This document shows, in pieces, positions 44,590-57,305 of a stretch of DNA of 64,000 nt. The position numbers and the translations under genes were made by a program. The notes beneath the pieces were generated by a model, which did no database searches, was not told the DNA's origin, and worked only from the letters and a program-made list of their open reading frames with translations. The first letter of the stretch is position 1. Each line of letters begins with the position of its first letter. The stretch spans positions 806,001 through 870,000 of the forward strand of contig BEDY01000005.1 of NCBI GenBank assembly GCA_002335605.1, in the 5' to 3' direction. Source of the DNA: Prillingera fragicola (Eukaryota; Basidiomycota; Tremellomycetes; Trichosporonales; Trichosporonaceae).

Positions 44590-46763
44590 ATGGCTGAAAA
44601 GCACAAGTACCCCCTCGCGACCGAGCACGTTGACTCGGAGAAGCACCTCGATGGCCAGAACCTCGCCGTCACTGGCGAGTCGCCGGAGACCCAGGCCATC
44701 ATTGACCAGATCAATGCCATGCCTGCGGCCGAGTACGCTGCCATGGAGAAGAAGCTCCTCCGCAAGATGGACCTCCGTCTGATTCCTTGGATGACGTGCG
44801 TATACTGCTCCAGTGAGGTGACAACGATGCTGACTGTGCTCCAGCCTCCTCTACCTCATGTCTTTCCTGGACCGTGTGTGAGTATACTGAGCAAAACAGG
44901 CCGATTTAGGCTGCAACACGCGATTTTGAACCGTGGCTGACATGATTTCTCAGCAACATTGGTGCCGCCAAGCTTCAGAGTGAGTTCTTCTTTACGCTGT
45001 CCATACCATTCGAGCTCTCTGGCCATTGTCGAGGCTCTCATTCGCAATGGGCAATGCACAGTCCCAGTTTTCCGTTATGAGGCCGTAGCTGACTTTGCAG
45101 GCCTCGAGAAGGACCTTGGCTTGTCCGCCCACCAGTACTCGATCGCTTCTATGAGTGAGTTCGCGCGCGTCGCTCTTAAAAGTCTGATACTGACATATTC
45201 CAGTCTTCTTCGTTTCGTGAGTCACCTGCCGCCACCGCTGGCCGTGGACCCCTCCTGACCATTCCAGTTACGTCGCCTTTGAAGTGCCATCCAACCTGGT
45301 GCTCAAGAAGCTCCGCCCCTCAATCTACATTCCCGTGACCATGGTCGTCTGGTCTCTCTTCCAGATCTTCAGTAAGTTGAATGATTGGAGCGCATTCGTG
45401 TTCGTGCAAGGACGAGGAAACTTTTCCGGCTGTCCAAGTGGAGCGTGGCACTATTATCCGGAAATCGGATCAGTGCCACTGTGGAATGCCGGCAGTAGCG
45501 GGCAATCTACGGCAAACGCCTCTTTGGCTCCACTTGGCTGTGCCACCAATGCGTTCTCGAGCCCTTTCACAAGTAACATCTCGCTAACATGCATCAGTGG
45601 GTCTCGTCAAGAACTACGAGCAGCTGCTCGCCATGCGTTTCATGCTCGGAATGGCCGAGGCTGGTCTGTTCCCCGGTCTCAACTTTTACCTCAACGGCTG
45701 GTACCGCCGTAACGAGCTGTCGAGGCGTACTTCGTTCTTCTTTGCCGGTGCCGTCGCTGCCGGTGCATTCGGTGGTATCTTTGGTTACGCCCTGGGCCAG
45801 ATGAAGGGTATCGGTGGCCTCGCTGGTTGGTCGTGGATCTTCATCATCGAGGGTCTCCTCACCTTTGTCTGTGCCATTGCGTCGTTCTGGATGATTCACG
45901 ACTGGCCTGACAAGGCCAAGTTCCTTACCGAGTTTGAGCGCCAGGTCGTCCTCCTCCGTCTCAAGAAGGACACTGGTCTTGCCCAGAAGGGTGGCTTCTC
46001 GTGGAAGTCGGTCAAGCGCGGTTTCACCGACTGGAAGACTCCCATGTACATGCTCTGTTACATTGGTGCCGCCGAGTGCATCTACTCGCAGTCGCTCTTT
46101 GCCCCCACCATTGTCAAGTCGCTCGGCACCTGGTCTGCTCCTCAGTCGCTCCTCCTTTCGACTCCTCCCTACGTCCTCGCCTTTATCACCACCATGGCCA
46201 CTGGTTTCGCTTCTGACCACTTCCTGAAGCGCGGCGTCTTCAACATGGGTTGGTCGGCCCTCGGCACAATCGGCTACATTATCCTCCTCTGCGCTCCCAC
46301 CAAGCACACTGAGCCCTGGTCGGCCGCTTCCTACTTTGCCGTCTTCCTCACCACCATGTCGATCGCCCCTCTCATCTCCAACACCATTTCGTGGTGCGGA
46401 AACAACTTTGGCGGCCACTACAAAAAGGCCGTCGCGATGGGCATGGTCTTCTCGGCAGGTAACTCTGGTGGTATCATCGCTTCGTTTGCCTACGACGGCA
46501 GGTGGGCACCCGCCTTCCGTCCAGGCCACGCGACCGCGATGGCCTTTTGCGCCATGAACGGCATCACGTCGCTCATCATCTGGCTCGGCCTCCGCGCCGC
46601 CAACCGCAAGCGCGAGGAGATGTACGGTCCCGAGCCCGGAGAGGACGAGACCCACGACGTCGACGACCCCGAGTACCGCAAGCGTTGGGGCCTCGAGGGC
46701 ATGACGCGCGATGAGATTCTCAACCTCGGTGACGACCACCCGGCGTTCAGGTTTATCCTCTAA
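44590..46763 (+). CDS. MFS anion:cation symporter (Dal5/Tna1-like permease)
   Basis: Plasma-membrane importer of the allantoate/nicotinate/pantothenate permease group (ACS family). Exons: 44590-44795, 44845-44877, 44954-44979, 45101-45154, 45204-45216, 45268-45371, 45598-46763; 533 aa. Splicing rebuilds the first helix block MTLLYLMSFLDRVNIGAAKL, then SIASMIFFVSYVAFEVPSNL and the MFS signature RFMLGMAEAGLFPGLNFYLNGWYRR. Twelve membrane helices are apparent, with a central cytosolic loop (KDTGLAQKGGFSW). The C-terminus ends in DEILNLGDDHPAFRF, typical of fungal ACS members. One exon is only 13 nt and another 26 nt. The last intron (226 nt) is much longer than the others. Substrate cannot be told from sequence. 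Confidence 0.92.
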
Positions 46764-47801
46764 ACAGTGGGACTGGTCAAAATGTCAGCCATTGGGTTGA
46801 CGAGTTTATAGTTATTGGGTATGCAGTTTGGTGTACGGTATGCAGATTGCTGCAACGGTCCGTGCAGGACTACTGAAGGTCGCAGCGAAGTAGCGGTCCC
46901 GCAAGCGGCAAGGCCCTCAGCTACTTGGGTGACACCAGTGGACGCCGCCTGGAGTATCCCAAGCTCGCGTATCTGTGTCGACCCGGCTCGCTTGGTCGCA
47001 AGTACATGAACAGAAGCCTGGTACGGGGATTGATAACATTGATATAGCCGACTGCGGATGAGCGCGGAATAATTCCGATAATTAATTAATTGGCAGCCAT
47101 GCCACGGCCACCACCAGTTGGCTTGACGTGGCCTACTCGGACATGAACGTTCAAGTACAGCAGTGGGTCGTTACTTGTGGTATGGGTTGTACCTTTCTCC
47201 TGTTCTGGGACGGGCGGGGAGGTGATATTCGACCAGATACGAGCACATGTCTTGAGACGGGAGTTGTCATCCAAGAAATGGCTTCGTGCACCAGCATGAG
47301 TCAATGCTTCCCATCACCCAAGGCCTTCGGCCCCCCGGCGACGACTGCAGTTAATTGCCAGCTGGCAGATGAGCCTTCTACGGACTAGTTGTGCCCAGTC
47401 AGCCCCAAGCCAACGCAATAGCCGTGGTCAAGGTAATAGACGAAATCGTGGCAGACATACAAGCTATGACCGTCACGGGCTGCTTTCGTTTTGTTCAGGT
47501 TGATCTCCCTCGCCTAACATTGGAGAACAGGGTGGAAAGGTCCATTGGGGGCAGGACTAGCAGTAGATGGGTGACCAGGTGTTGTTTCGTTAGAGGTCGC
47601 GAGCGGTGGCTGGGTCGAGCTGGACTGGATCGAGCCGAGAGTGAAGGCGCTCTCATCAAGTTATGACCAAGCGTCATGACAAAACCTCTTCCAGTACATA
47701 AGATGGCAATCATTTTATAACAAAGTCGACTCGAGGCGAGGGCCTTCCTCGCCGCTCTGCGCAGAAAGTCTCGCGAAACAACCTGCCTACCACGCCTACC
47801 C
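46764..47801. other. Convergent intergenic region
   Basis: About 1.04 kb between the MFS gene and the Lyc1-like gene, which face each other. It includes an AT-rich ATTAATTAATT stretch near 47079-47092. No coding content is supported. Confidence 0.55.
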
Positions 47802-49123
47802 CTACGTAAACGCCCACATCTCACACCCCACAAGCTCCCCCGCGCCGTCACCATACCAAGCAAGCCCATACGGCACGCGCCGATTCACCGTCCTGCACTC
47901 GATGCGCCCCCCGAGCTCTTCCCATTTCTTCGCCAGCGGCCCCCGCTCATCGAGACCCCAACACCGCAGCTCGGCATTGCCCCTCTCGGCGGCCAACGGC
48001 GCGAGCAGCCCCAGGACCTGCGGGAGCAGCGAGGGGGGCACGTCCGAGATCATCGTTATGGGGAAATAGGCCGGGAGCCGCACAAACCCGCCGGGGAGGA
48101 AGAGGACGAGGGGATCCCCTGGCGCATACGGTTTGTCGTCGTCGTCGCTGTCGCGCCAGAACCGCACTCCTATAGCCGTATCTCGCGCCGTGGGGCCGCG
48201 CAGCATGCGACTTGACCGAACCTCGTCGAATATCTCGAGATGATGCATCCACCCCGCCCCAGCCGGGTCGGGGATGAGGAGCGTGCGTTCCGAGCTCGGC
48301 TCGGCGGCTAGGCGGGCCGCAAACGCCTGGCTGAGCGGCCCCGCGAGCTCGTCCAGGTCACGCTGGTAGACCCACCGCCGCGCCCACCCCTGTACGCGCG
48401 GGAGGCTTGTTGCCGTGCTGACGGGAAAGTACAGGTCGGTGTTCATCCTGTCGGGTGTGCTGACCCAGCCTGGGCGGGGGCCTGAGGGGGTGACGATGGG
48501 GCAGGCCTCGTACCATCCTGGGGCGAGGTCGGAGGAGAGAACCGAGGCGATGGCGGGGTGGAGGTGGTCGAGGACGTCGGCGCGGGAGGAAGGGAGGAGG
48601 GGCGCGAGCTGGGGTGGGATCGGGGCTGCGGGGGTCCCGAGCAGGTGGTGCAGTGTGCTCAGCATGTGGCGGGCATAGCCCTTGCCTTGGCTGTCAGGTT
48701 CAGAAGGAAGTAACAAACTTACGCCTGTATGCTCGTGGGGTGCATACGCTCTGGATACTGTAAAATGTCGCCTGGCCAACAGAGCTAGCTCCTGCAGGAC
48801 GGCAGTGGGCCGCACGCCGGATAGTGTGCGCGTATGTCAGAGCATCAGCCACCTCGGGGTTGGACGCGGGTACGAGCGCCCACGTCAGTAGTCGGCCGTC
48901 GGTGCGTGTCGACGAGGCCGCGAGGCGAGCGAATCCAGCATCCAGAGCCTAACATCAGCACGATCCTTGTGCAAGAACTTACCTCGCGTGACAGATCGTA
49001 GCCCTCGTAGAAAATGTCGTGCATCGCGGCGTTCATGGACACGAGCTGCTCTGGCGTCGCTAGGCGGAGGACCGTGTGTTTGAGCTCTGGCAGCTCGGGC
49101 GCGACACCCGTAGACTCAGCCAT
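47802..49123 (-). CDS. Lyc1-like GNAT acetyltransferase
   Basis: LYC1 of Yarrowia is a lysine N6-acetyltransferase that starts lysine catabolism; this gene belongs to the same fungal family. Exons: 48983-49123, 48723-48948, 47802-48685; 416 aa. The N-terminal half is a GNAT fold: TWALVPA (beta strands), IQSVCTPRAYRRKGYARHML (acetyl-CoA binding loop, rejoined across intron 2). The C-terminal half (TPDRMNTDLYFPVST, GWMHHLEIFDEV, LPGGFVRLPAYFPITMISDV, VNRRVPYGLAWYG) matches the Lyc1 C-terminal domain. Substrate by family is lysine, but many fungal paralogues are uncharacterised. Confidence 0.82.
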
Positions 49124-49741
49124 GGCGGCCGCTGTTTACACCTGCTTAAGACAATAGAGTGGGGAATGCACAGAATGTGGATGGTGGAGACGAGGTGGAC
49201 CGACTCGAACCGAACGGGTTGTGGGCATGGGAGTGGAGGCGGGGGACTGTGGGGTAGCGTTTGTGGCATCAAATCAGCAGTTTTGCTTTTGTCATGCATA
49301 CATTGACGAGCCTGACATGCAAGTCCGCAGAATCAAAGATAGCTGAGCAGGTAGCAGGTGCGCATAGTGAAGCAGTGCTTAACTACAGACAGGAGAAACT
49401 GGGTATACACTTCGGTGTCTCCGTACCCCGTCACCGAGGTGGCCGACCGAGTTCCTGGACGTTGGACTGCTACACTCATTTAGATGGCAACTTGTGTTTG
49501 GAACCATGCCCTTCCTTGCCCCATAAGCCTCGTCGCCACCGATGAGCTTGTAGGCGTGCTATGGTGGGTACTATGGTAGTCTCGTGGCCGTCGTCCCTTC
49601 CCTCGTGCCACCTCGCGCGCCGAGCGACAGGATACGTAACAGTCCATACATGCGATGCCATGTTATTGTCAAATGCTAAGAAAGTACAAGGATGAAGCAC
49701 TAGTTGCACAACCTGCGCGCGCACACGCATACAGCAGGTTT

Positions 49742-50866
49742 TTAGAAGAAGATGGGCCTGGGCTGCACCTCGTCACCAGCCTTGCAGCCAACATATCGCA
49801 AGTCGACGCGCCCCTTCTCCTCTTCTGTGAGCGGGCCGCACACCTCGGGGTGGCACGGGATGTATTCGCCATTGACGCGCGTGTAGGCCGTCTCGTACAG
49901 CGTCTGCAGGCGGGCGGCCAGTGGAGGGTGCGATGCTGCACAGACTGGAGGGAGAGTTAGTTGGTTTGTCCAAGTTTTCCGAGACGGTACAGTAGACGCT
50001 GGGCCTAGTTTGTACTCACTGTCAGTGACCTTTTTGGCCCAGATAAAGTAGTTTTGCACCCGACGCACGCCCCAGCCCACGGGCGGTGAGCGGCGGATGG
50101 ACTCCAGATTGTGCAGTTTGCTGACAATGTCAGTAATACAATTGCTGCTGCAACGGCGCAAAACTTACTCGGCGAGTTTGACCATTTGCGCCTCGCGCGT
50201 CTTGAACGGTGCCGAACGGAGCTGCTCGAGCTTGCGCTCGGCACCCGTCAGGCTCGTGTCGTCGGTGCACTCGCCAACGATACGGGCGACCGTGGGTCCG
50301 AATGCTCGCTCAATCTCAGCTTGGGGTTTGTCAGCAAGAAGGATTTTCTTCAGTTAGTCAGCAACTCACCCAAGGTTGTGTGCGTGTCCTCGACCGTGTC
50401 GTGCAGGACGGCAGCCTGGAGGACGTTGATGTCGGACACGCCAGTCTGGGACAAGAGGTTGGACACGGCCTGTGCTTGGTCAGCCATTTGCTCTCGTACC
50501 TGTGACGGCGGCACTCACGATCGGATGGTTGATGTATGGGGTCTGGTCCAAGTCCTTGCGGCGCTGGCACTGGTGCTTCTGCGCCTCGTCAGCAAAGATC
50601 TCTTATCGCAAGTCCGAGGAGACCCAAGGCTGGCCTCCCCGTCGCCTACTCACCCAGGCCGCAAAGTCAATGGTCCGCAACATGACCGCCAGCGGGGGCT
50701 CGTCATTCACATGCCCGGGACAAGCGCAGCACCCGTCCCCAGCAGCGAGGTGCGGGGGCGGCCTCGGGGTGAGAGGCATGGGCGGCGGGGTCGAGCTGAG
50801 GTCACTGTCGAGCGCCGCCGCGTCTTCAGGCCGGAGGAGCACGCTCTCTGGCGGCGGAGTGTTCAT
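49742..50866 (-). CDS. MESH1/HDDC3-type (p)ppGpp or NADPH phosphohydrolase
   Basis: Animal MESH1 hydrolyses ppGpp in vitro and NADPH in cells. Exons: 50654-50866, 50519-50578, 50370-50469, 50169-50319, 50020-50120, 49742-49944; 275 aa, with a 60-residue Pro-rich N-terminal extension absent from the animal enzyme. Splicing restores the SpoT/RelA-type hydrolase blocks: FAAWKHQCQRRKD, TPYINHPI, VLQAAVLHDTVEDTHTTL (HD at about 114-115), EIERAFGPTVARIVGECTDD, MVKLADKLHNLESI, and VGWGVRRVQNYFIWA. All metal-binding His/Asp positions appear present. A Cys-rich stretch (CCACPGH) in the extension is unusual. No synthetase domain is attached. Confidence 0.9.
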
Positions 50867-53094
50867 TTTGGCGGCGCTGGTGGTGTTGGTGATTAAAACC
50901 TGACGAGCAATGATGATGGAGCGGTGGGAAACGATGCGGGGAAGAGTATGGGGGCGGCGGTACGTCTTGAGCAGAATGGCTAGGTGAGGTGTGTGGCGTA
51001 TTTTCGGTGCTTTGGCGCGGCGGCGGCGGCGGTGGCGCGCGTCGCTCGCGGGGGCGGGTCGAGAAGGGGGGTGTGGATAAGGGTGTTGGGAACAACAAAT
51101 GGGGTGGCGTGATGCTCTGGGGGCTACGTCTGCAAGTGAATGAGGGTATGACGAGGTGATGGGGAATATGTGTATGCTGCCGAGACGCTAGGTGCTTTTG
51201 ACTGTTGAAATGGACAAGAGAGGGGTGTGTTGAATGAACAATGTTGGTGGAGATAACGGTCGAGGTGGACATGGGTCTGGTGGTTGCTGACACTCTGCTC
51301 GTCTGCCGCCCAGACGACGTGTACGGAATCAAATAAATGGTCACTGAAATTGATCAACGGGGTGCTCGGCTGATCGGCTGCTGCAGGTCGGTGCTCGGAA
51401 GAAGTGACATTGTACATAACCGTGAGGATGGCGTCAACCTCACTCTCGGAGAGATGCGGACATGACACTTCACCCGGCGCTCAGAGATCGGGCTAGATGT
51501 CCTCACCAGCGACTCACTCGCTGCTCCGAGAGCACATACCGCTCCCACTCGGAAACCTTTATCACGAGCACACATCGAGATCCAAATCGTTCTCACACTC
51601 CCATGCACTACCCCAGTCTGTGAATTACTCGGGTTGCAGCCAAAGGAATGTGGCGGCGGCAAGCACACCACGTAGGTTTTGCCGCCCAGAGTGGCATTCT
51701 GTTGCTGCAGACTGTTCCCAACATGCACCGTTAAGCTTGGAAAGAGCGTCTGCTGCCTCGTGGAATAGTTCGTGTTGACGTTGTGGTGCTGAAAGTCGAA
51801 GGCAGAGGTCAAGGGCTCATTAGCTGGGAAGAATGATCGCCACGAACAGACACATCGAGGACGAGATCGAATTTCAGCAGTATCCCTCTATCACAGGCTG
51901 TGGCTCGCCTTGACCGATGCAGGGTTACTGTGGGTGCCGACCTGCTCGGATCAGCACTCATTCTGTGCAGCTGAAGATGGGACCAATATAGGAACCCTCG
52001 GCCTGTTACGGATGCCACGTCTGTGCAGAGGATGAAGATAATCGGGGACAGGCACCGGCGGCGAACGCCACTACATGGTCTCCTGGTCAAATGATGCCGC
52101 CGGCCTGAGAATATGATCACAAAGTCGAGAGCTTTCCAGTCACAGAAATGAGCATGACGCAAGCAGCGACCCCAGAGATCCCATGTACGCATATGTTTCA
52201 ACCTGTCTTTCGAGCTGTACTGGGCGCTCACCGCAGTGAGCAGGATGAGTGGCAGGGGAAGCAGGGGCCAGGGTCAAGCCTTGCAGTGACTGTGAGCTCA
52301 GTGGAAGGAGCCGAACAGACTGAATTCCGGCAAGCAGGTACAGATTCCGACAACAGAGCCATAGTGCTACAGCATAGCATGTAAGAGCTCGAGGCAGCGG
52401 GAGGGATGATGTAGTCGAGTGATCACACGAGTGGTGACGTTCGCTGGGATCAGTGATGTGCGGAAGCGGATAAATTACCTGATGTAGGTGGCTGGGCTGG
52501 GTGGAAGGACGGAAGCAAAAGCTGTGATCCCACCCAGGCTGACGGGCTGGGCTGGGCTGCCAGGGAGAGTAATCTAGGCACGACAAACGTTTGTGGATGG
52601 CCAATGACGAGGATATTACCTTGCTGGGTGGTCCTGGACCTTCCCTTGGCCATCTCATCTCCATCAACAGCTCGTCCTTGTAGCAAATAGTAGTGTCAAC
52701 GTGCAAGCAGCCGCCGGTACAACGCTCTGGACACCCTTTCTCCAAAAACTACATCTCCTCTCTGCTCCCACACACACTCTTTCCATTCAGTCGTCTTGTG
52801 AAAAGCAACAGAGATCGGCATCCATCCTTCCCTGCTGCCAGATTATTACAGGACCCCAACGCGCCACCCAGCAGGCAACCACGTTTGTTGTCACGTTGCT
52901 CCTCCAGCCAGCCAGAAATCAAGCAACGCAGCTGCGACGCGGCTATCCTCGAGACTTTTTCCAGTTTAGAGTCACCCTGCGTGCGGTCAGTGAATTCAGA
53001 AACATTGCATCTGTGAGCTCTTCTTTCCCATCACAGCTGCCATCTTGCTCACACACCCGCAGCTCCACTCTAGCCTTGCTGTCTCTCGTTCACC
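50867..53094. other. Longest gap: divergent promoters of the MESH1-type and VTC genes
   Basis: About 2.2 kb, the largest non-coding stretch here. The end next to the VTC gene (52730-53090) is C/T-rich, as in long leaders. Repeated CTGGG/GGGCT motifs lie around 52490-52560. Several open frames of 140-200 codons on the minus strand show no protein-like composition. Room exists for a leader intron, regulatory sites or a non-coding RNA. Confidence 0.5.
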
Positions 53095-55558
53095 ATGAAG
53101 TTTGGTCGCCGTATCAAGGTGAGTTCCACGCTACGCATCCCCCTTATCATTCCAACCAACACACCCGCAGGACTCTCGCTACTCTGAGTGGGCGGACCAG
53201 TACGTCAACTACTCTGCCCTCAAGAAGCAGATCAAGAACAACCTTCCGTGGACCGACACTGCCGAGGCCGAGTTTATCGTCTCGCTCCGCGCCGAACTCG
53301 AAAAGTGCGAGAGCTTTCAGCGTCGCAAGGCGCAGGAGATCAACACCCGCATCGAGCGGCTCGAGAAGGAGGTCCACGAGCTCGTCGCCAAGGCCGCCCT
53401 CGAGGACAGCAGTGACGACGACGACGGCGACTCTGGCCACGCCCGTACCGAGCGTGAGGTTGAGGCTGCCGTTCAGGACTATCGCGATGACGATGGAGGT
53501 TCGGACGACGACGACGATGTTGGAGACGACGACGACACCGACCACATGAGTCTCGATGAGATCGAAGAGCGCTTCAAGGAGCTCGAGGAGGAGGTCGCCG
53601 TGCTTGTCGCCGACGTCCACGACCTCGCTCTCTTCACCAAGCTCAACTTTACCGGTTTCATGAAGATTGTCAAGAAGCACGACAAGCTTACTGGCTTTGC
53701 TCTCAAGCCCTCGTTCAACAAGGACTTCCTGGAGCAGCACCCCTTCTACAAGATGAACTATGACCCGGTCATCGTCAAGCTCTCCAAACTGTTTGACCTC
53801 GTCCGCACCCGTGGCCACCCCATTGAGGGTGACTCGTCGGCAGGTGGTAGCCAGAACGCATTCGTGCGTTCCACTACCAAGTACTGGGTCCACGAGGAGA
53901 ACATTGTTGCCCTCAAGCTCAACATTCTCAAGCAGCTCCCCGTGCTCGTCTTTGACGCCAACAAGGAGTTTAGCATCAAGGACTCGGCCATTACCTCCAT
54001 TTACTACGACAACGAGGACCTCGAGCTCTACCTTGGTCGTTTGGAGAAGACCGAGGGTGCCGAGGCTGTGCGCATGCGTTGGTATGGAGACGTCGACGGC
54101 AAGGTCGTGTTCGTCGAGCGCAAGACCCATCGCGAGGACTGGACTGGAGAAAAGTCGGTCAAGGAGCGTTTCACGATCAAGGAGGACAAGCTCAACGATT
54201 TCTGTGCGGGTCGTTACACCATGGACGAGGAGTTTGACGCGTTGCTCAAAAAGGGCAAGAAGACTGAGAAGGAGGTCGAGGGCATGAAGCAGCTGGCCGA
54301 CGAGATCCAGTACGCCATTGTCACCCGCAAGCTGCGTCCCGTCATGCGCTCGTTCTACAACCGTACCGCCTTCCAGCTCCCCGGCAACGCGTCGGTCCGT
54401 ATCTCGCTGGACACCGAGCTCACTCTTGTCCGCGAGGACGACTTTGACGGCACTGACCGCACTCACGGCAACTGGCGCCGTACCGACTTTGGCATTGATT
54501 TCCCCTTCCCCACCGTGAAGAAGGAGGACAAGGAAATCTTCCCCTACGGTATTCTCGAGGTCAAGCTCGCTACCCGTGTTGGCGAGGAGCCTCCTCAGTG
54601 GATCCGCGACCTTGTCAACTCGCACCTTGTCGAGGCTGTCCCCAAGTTCTCCAAGTTTATCCACGGCTGCGCCGCTCTCCTTCCCGAGCGCGTCGACCTC
54701 GTGCCCTTCTGGCTCCCCCAGATGGAGCAGGATATCCGCAAGCCCGTGTCATCGCGCTCGCGCGTGCTCATTGAGCGTCCCGCTACGTCGTCGACTCCTC
54801 ATTCCAACGAGTCGCACTCTGCGCCCAACTCGCCCAACGCCACTGCGTCATACCACGAGCCCGTATCCGAGGGCGAGGACGACGAGTACATGCACCCCTC
54901 GACCGGTAACCACACTGCCGAGGACGCCCTCCTTCGTCTCCCTCCCACCGCCCAGGCCGAGGCCAAGGCCGCCCGCGAGCACCGTGAGCGCGCCCTTCGT
55001 GAGAACCCCGAAGCCGCGGGTTCGTCCGACTTTACGCGCCCCGCCGCCAAGAAGTACGACCCGGCTCTGCGCGTCGACCCTCTAGTCCCCTCGAACCGCT
55101 TCGACTCGAACGTTTCGAGCCTCGATGCCAAGCTCGCCGCCGCCGCCGAGGAGGAGGAGGACGAGGAGAACCCCGCCGTGACCCTCACCCGCGAGTTCCG
55201 CGCGCCGGCAGGCAAGCGTATCTCGATTCCTATCCGTATCGAGCCCAAGGTCGTGTTCGCCGCCGAGCGCACCTTCCTCAAGTGGTCGCACTTTGCCGTG
55301 CTTCTCGCTGGTGTGTCGATCGCCCTCATGAACTTTATTCCTCCCACGGACACGATCGGTCTCGTCTCTGCCGCGTGCTTTACCTTTACCGCCCTGCTCG
55401 CCACCGCCTACAGCGGTGTCATGTACGCGCTCCGCATTATCAGGATACGCAAGCGTCTCGCCGTCGACTATCACGACAAGTACGGACCCACCATGCTGTG
55501 TGTCACCCTTATTGGCAGCATTGTCATCAACCTGGTGCTTCGTGTGCGCGAGATTTAA
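53095..55558 (+). CDS. VTC4: VTC complex polyphosphate polymerase subunit (Vtc4-like)
   Basis: Vacuolar transporter chaperone: makes polyphosphate from ATP at the cytosolic face and threads it into the vacuole. Exons 53095-53118 (24 nt, eight codons) and 53171-55558; 803 aa. An SPX domain (MKFGRRIKDSRYSEWADQYV, to about 200, with a long acidic insert) senses inositol pyrophosphates. The VTC tunnel domain (about 240-560) retains the basic catalytic residues: AVRMRWYGD, FVERKTHREDW, EKSVKERF, RSFYNRTAFQ, RVRISLDTEL, ILEVKL and KFSKFIHG. Three membrane helices close the protein (about 700-803). Keeping the full basic set favours the catalytic Vtc4 over Vtc2/Vtc3, but the length lies between them. 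Only a 24-nt first exon carries the start. Confidence 0.88.
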
Positions 55559-55873
55559 TTACATACACCAACCTAGCCCCTCTTGTCTCGTAGTTTCTCT
55601 GTTTCTTTTCCTTTTTCATACCTTTGTTCTTGTTGGTTCCGAGCGCAGTAGGCTCTCGTCATTGAATGCATGAGGATGTGTTGACCGAGCAGCGTTTGGT
55701 GACCGAGAGTACACCGGTTAATCAGATTAAGGGCAACCTCCACCCGACGCTGACATCAGATCACGCCTAACTTTTATTAGGAATGAGCGGGACCAAAATA
55801 GTTTGTACATTTTGATGATCTGCATGCTACTCCATCTACGAACAGCGACGACGGCGGCCAGGGGGATGCAACC
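55559..55873. other. Convergent intergenic region, VTC4 / LYS12
   Basis: About 315 bases that should hold both 3' ends. A T-rich stretch (55585-55635) lies just after the VTC4 stop. No gene is seen. Confidence 0.6.
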
Positions 55874-57159
<1,286 letters not shown>

Positions 57160-57305
57160 TTTGATTTTGGTTTTTGGTGGAAGAGTGGGTGGAGAGAGCA
57201 ACAGTGGACGCGAAAGATAAAGTCCGGAGTCGACATCAAAACGCGCCATCGGACCTGTCTGTCCGAAAAATCCGTCCAAGCTTACATCCACCTACCCACC
57301 ATCGG
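57160..57305. promoter_or_regulatory. Shared divergent promoter, LYS12 / PGS1
   Basis: Only 146 bp separate the two start codons, so both genes must be controlled from this interval or from within each other. Both products act in mitochondria. I cannot assign a specific site. Confidence 0.55.

Noticed and set aside
45594..46739. 381-codon minus-strand frame opposite the MFS transporter
   Set aside because: Antisense shadow of a membrane protein with strong family motifs.
49195..49225. TTCGA box that resembles a tRNA B box (minus strand)
   Set aside because: No T-arm pairing, A box or acceptor stem can be formed around it; it lies in the leader of the Lyc1-like gene.
52140..52745. 201-codon minus-strand frame in the gap before the VTC gene
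   Set aside because: Composition is erratic, no domain or splice partners, and it overlaps the C/T-rich leader-like region of the VTC gene.
53147..54664. 505-codon minus-strand open frame opposite the VTC gene
   Set aside because: Antisense shadow. The GC-rich third positions of the real gene remove stop codons from the opposite strand; its translation is a repetitive Leu/Val/Asp text with no domain.
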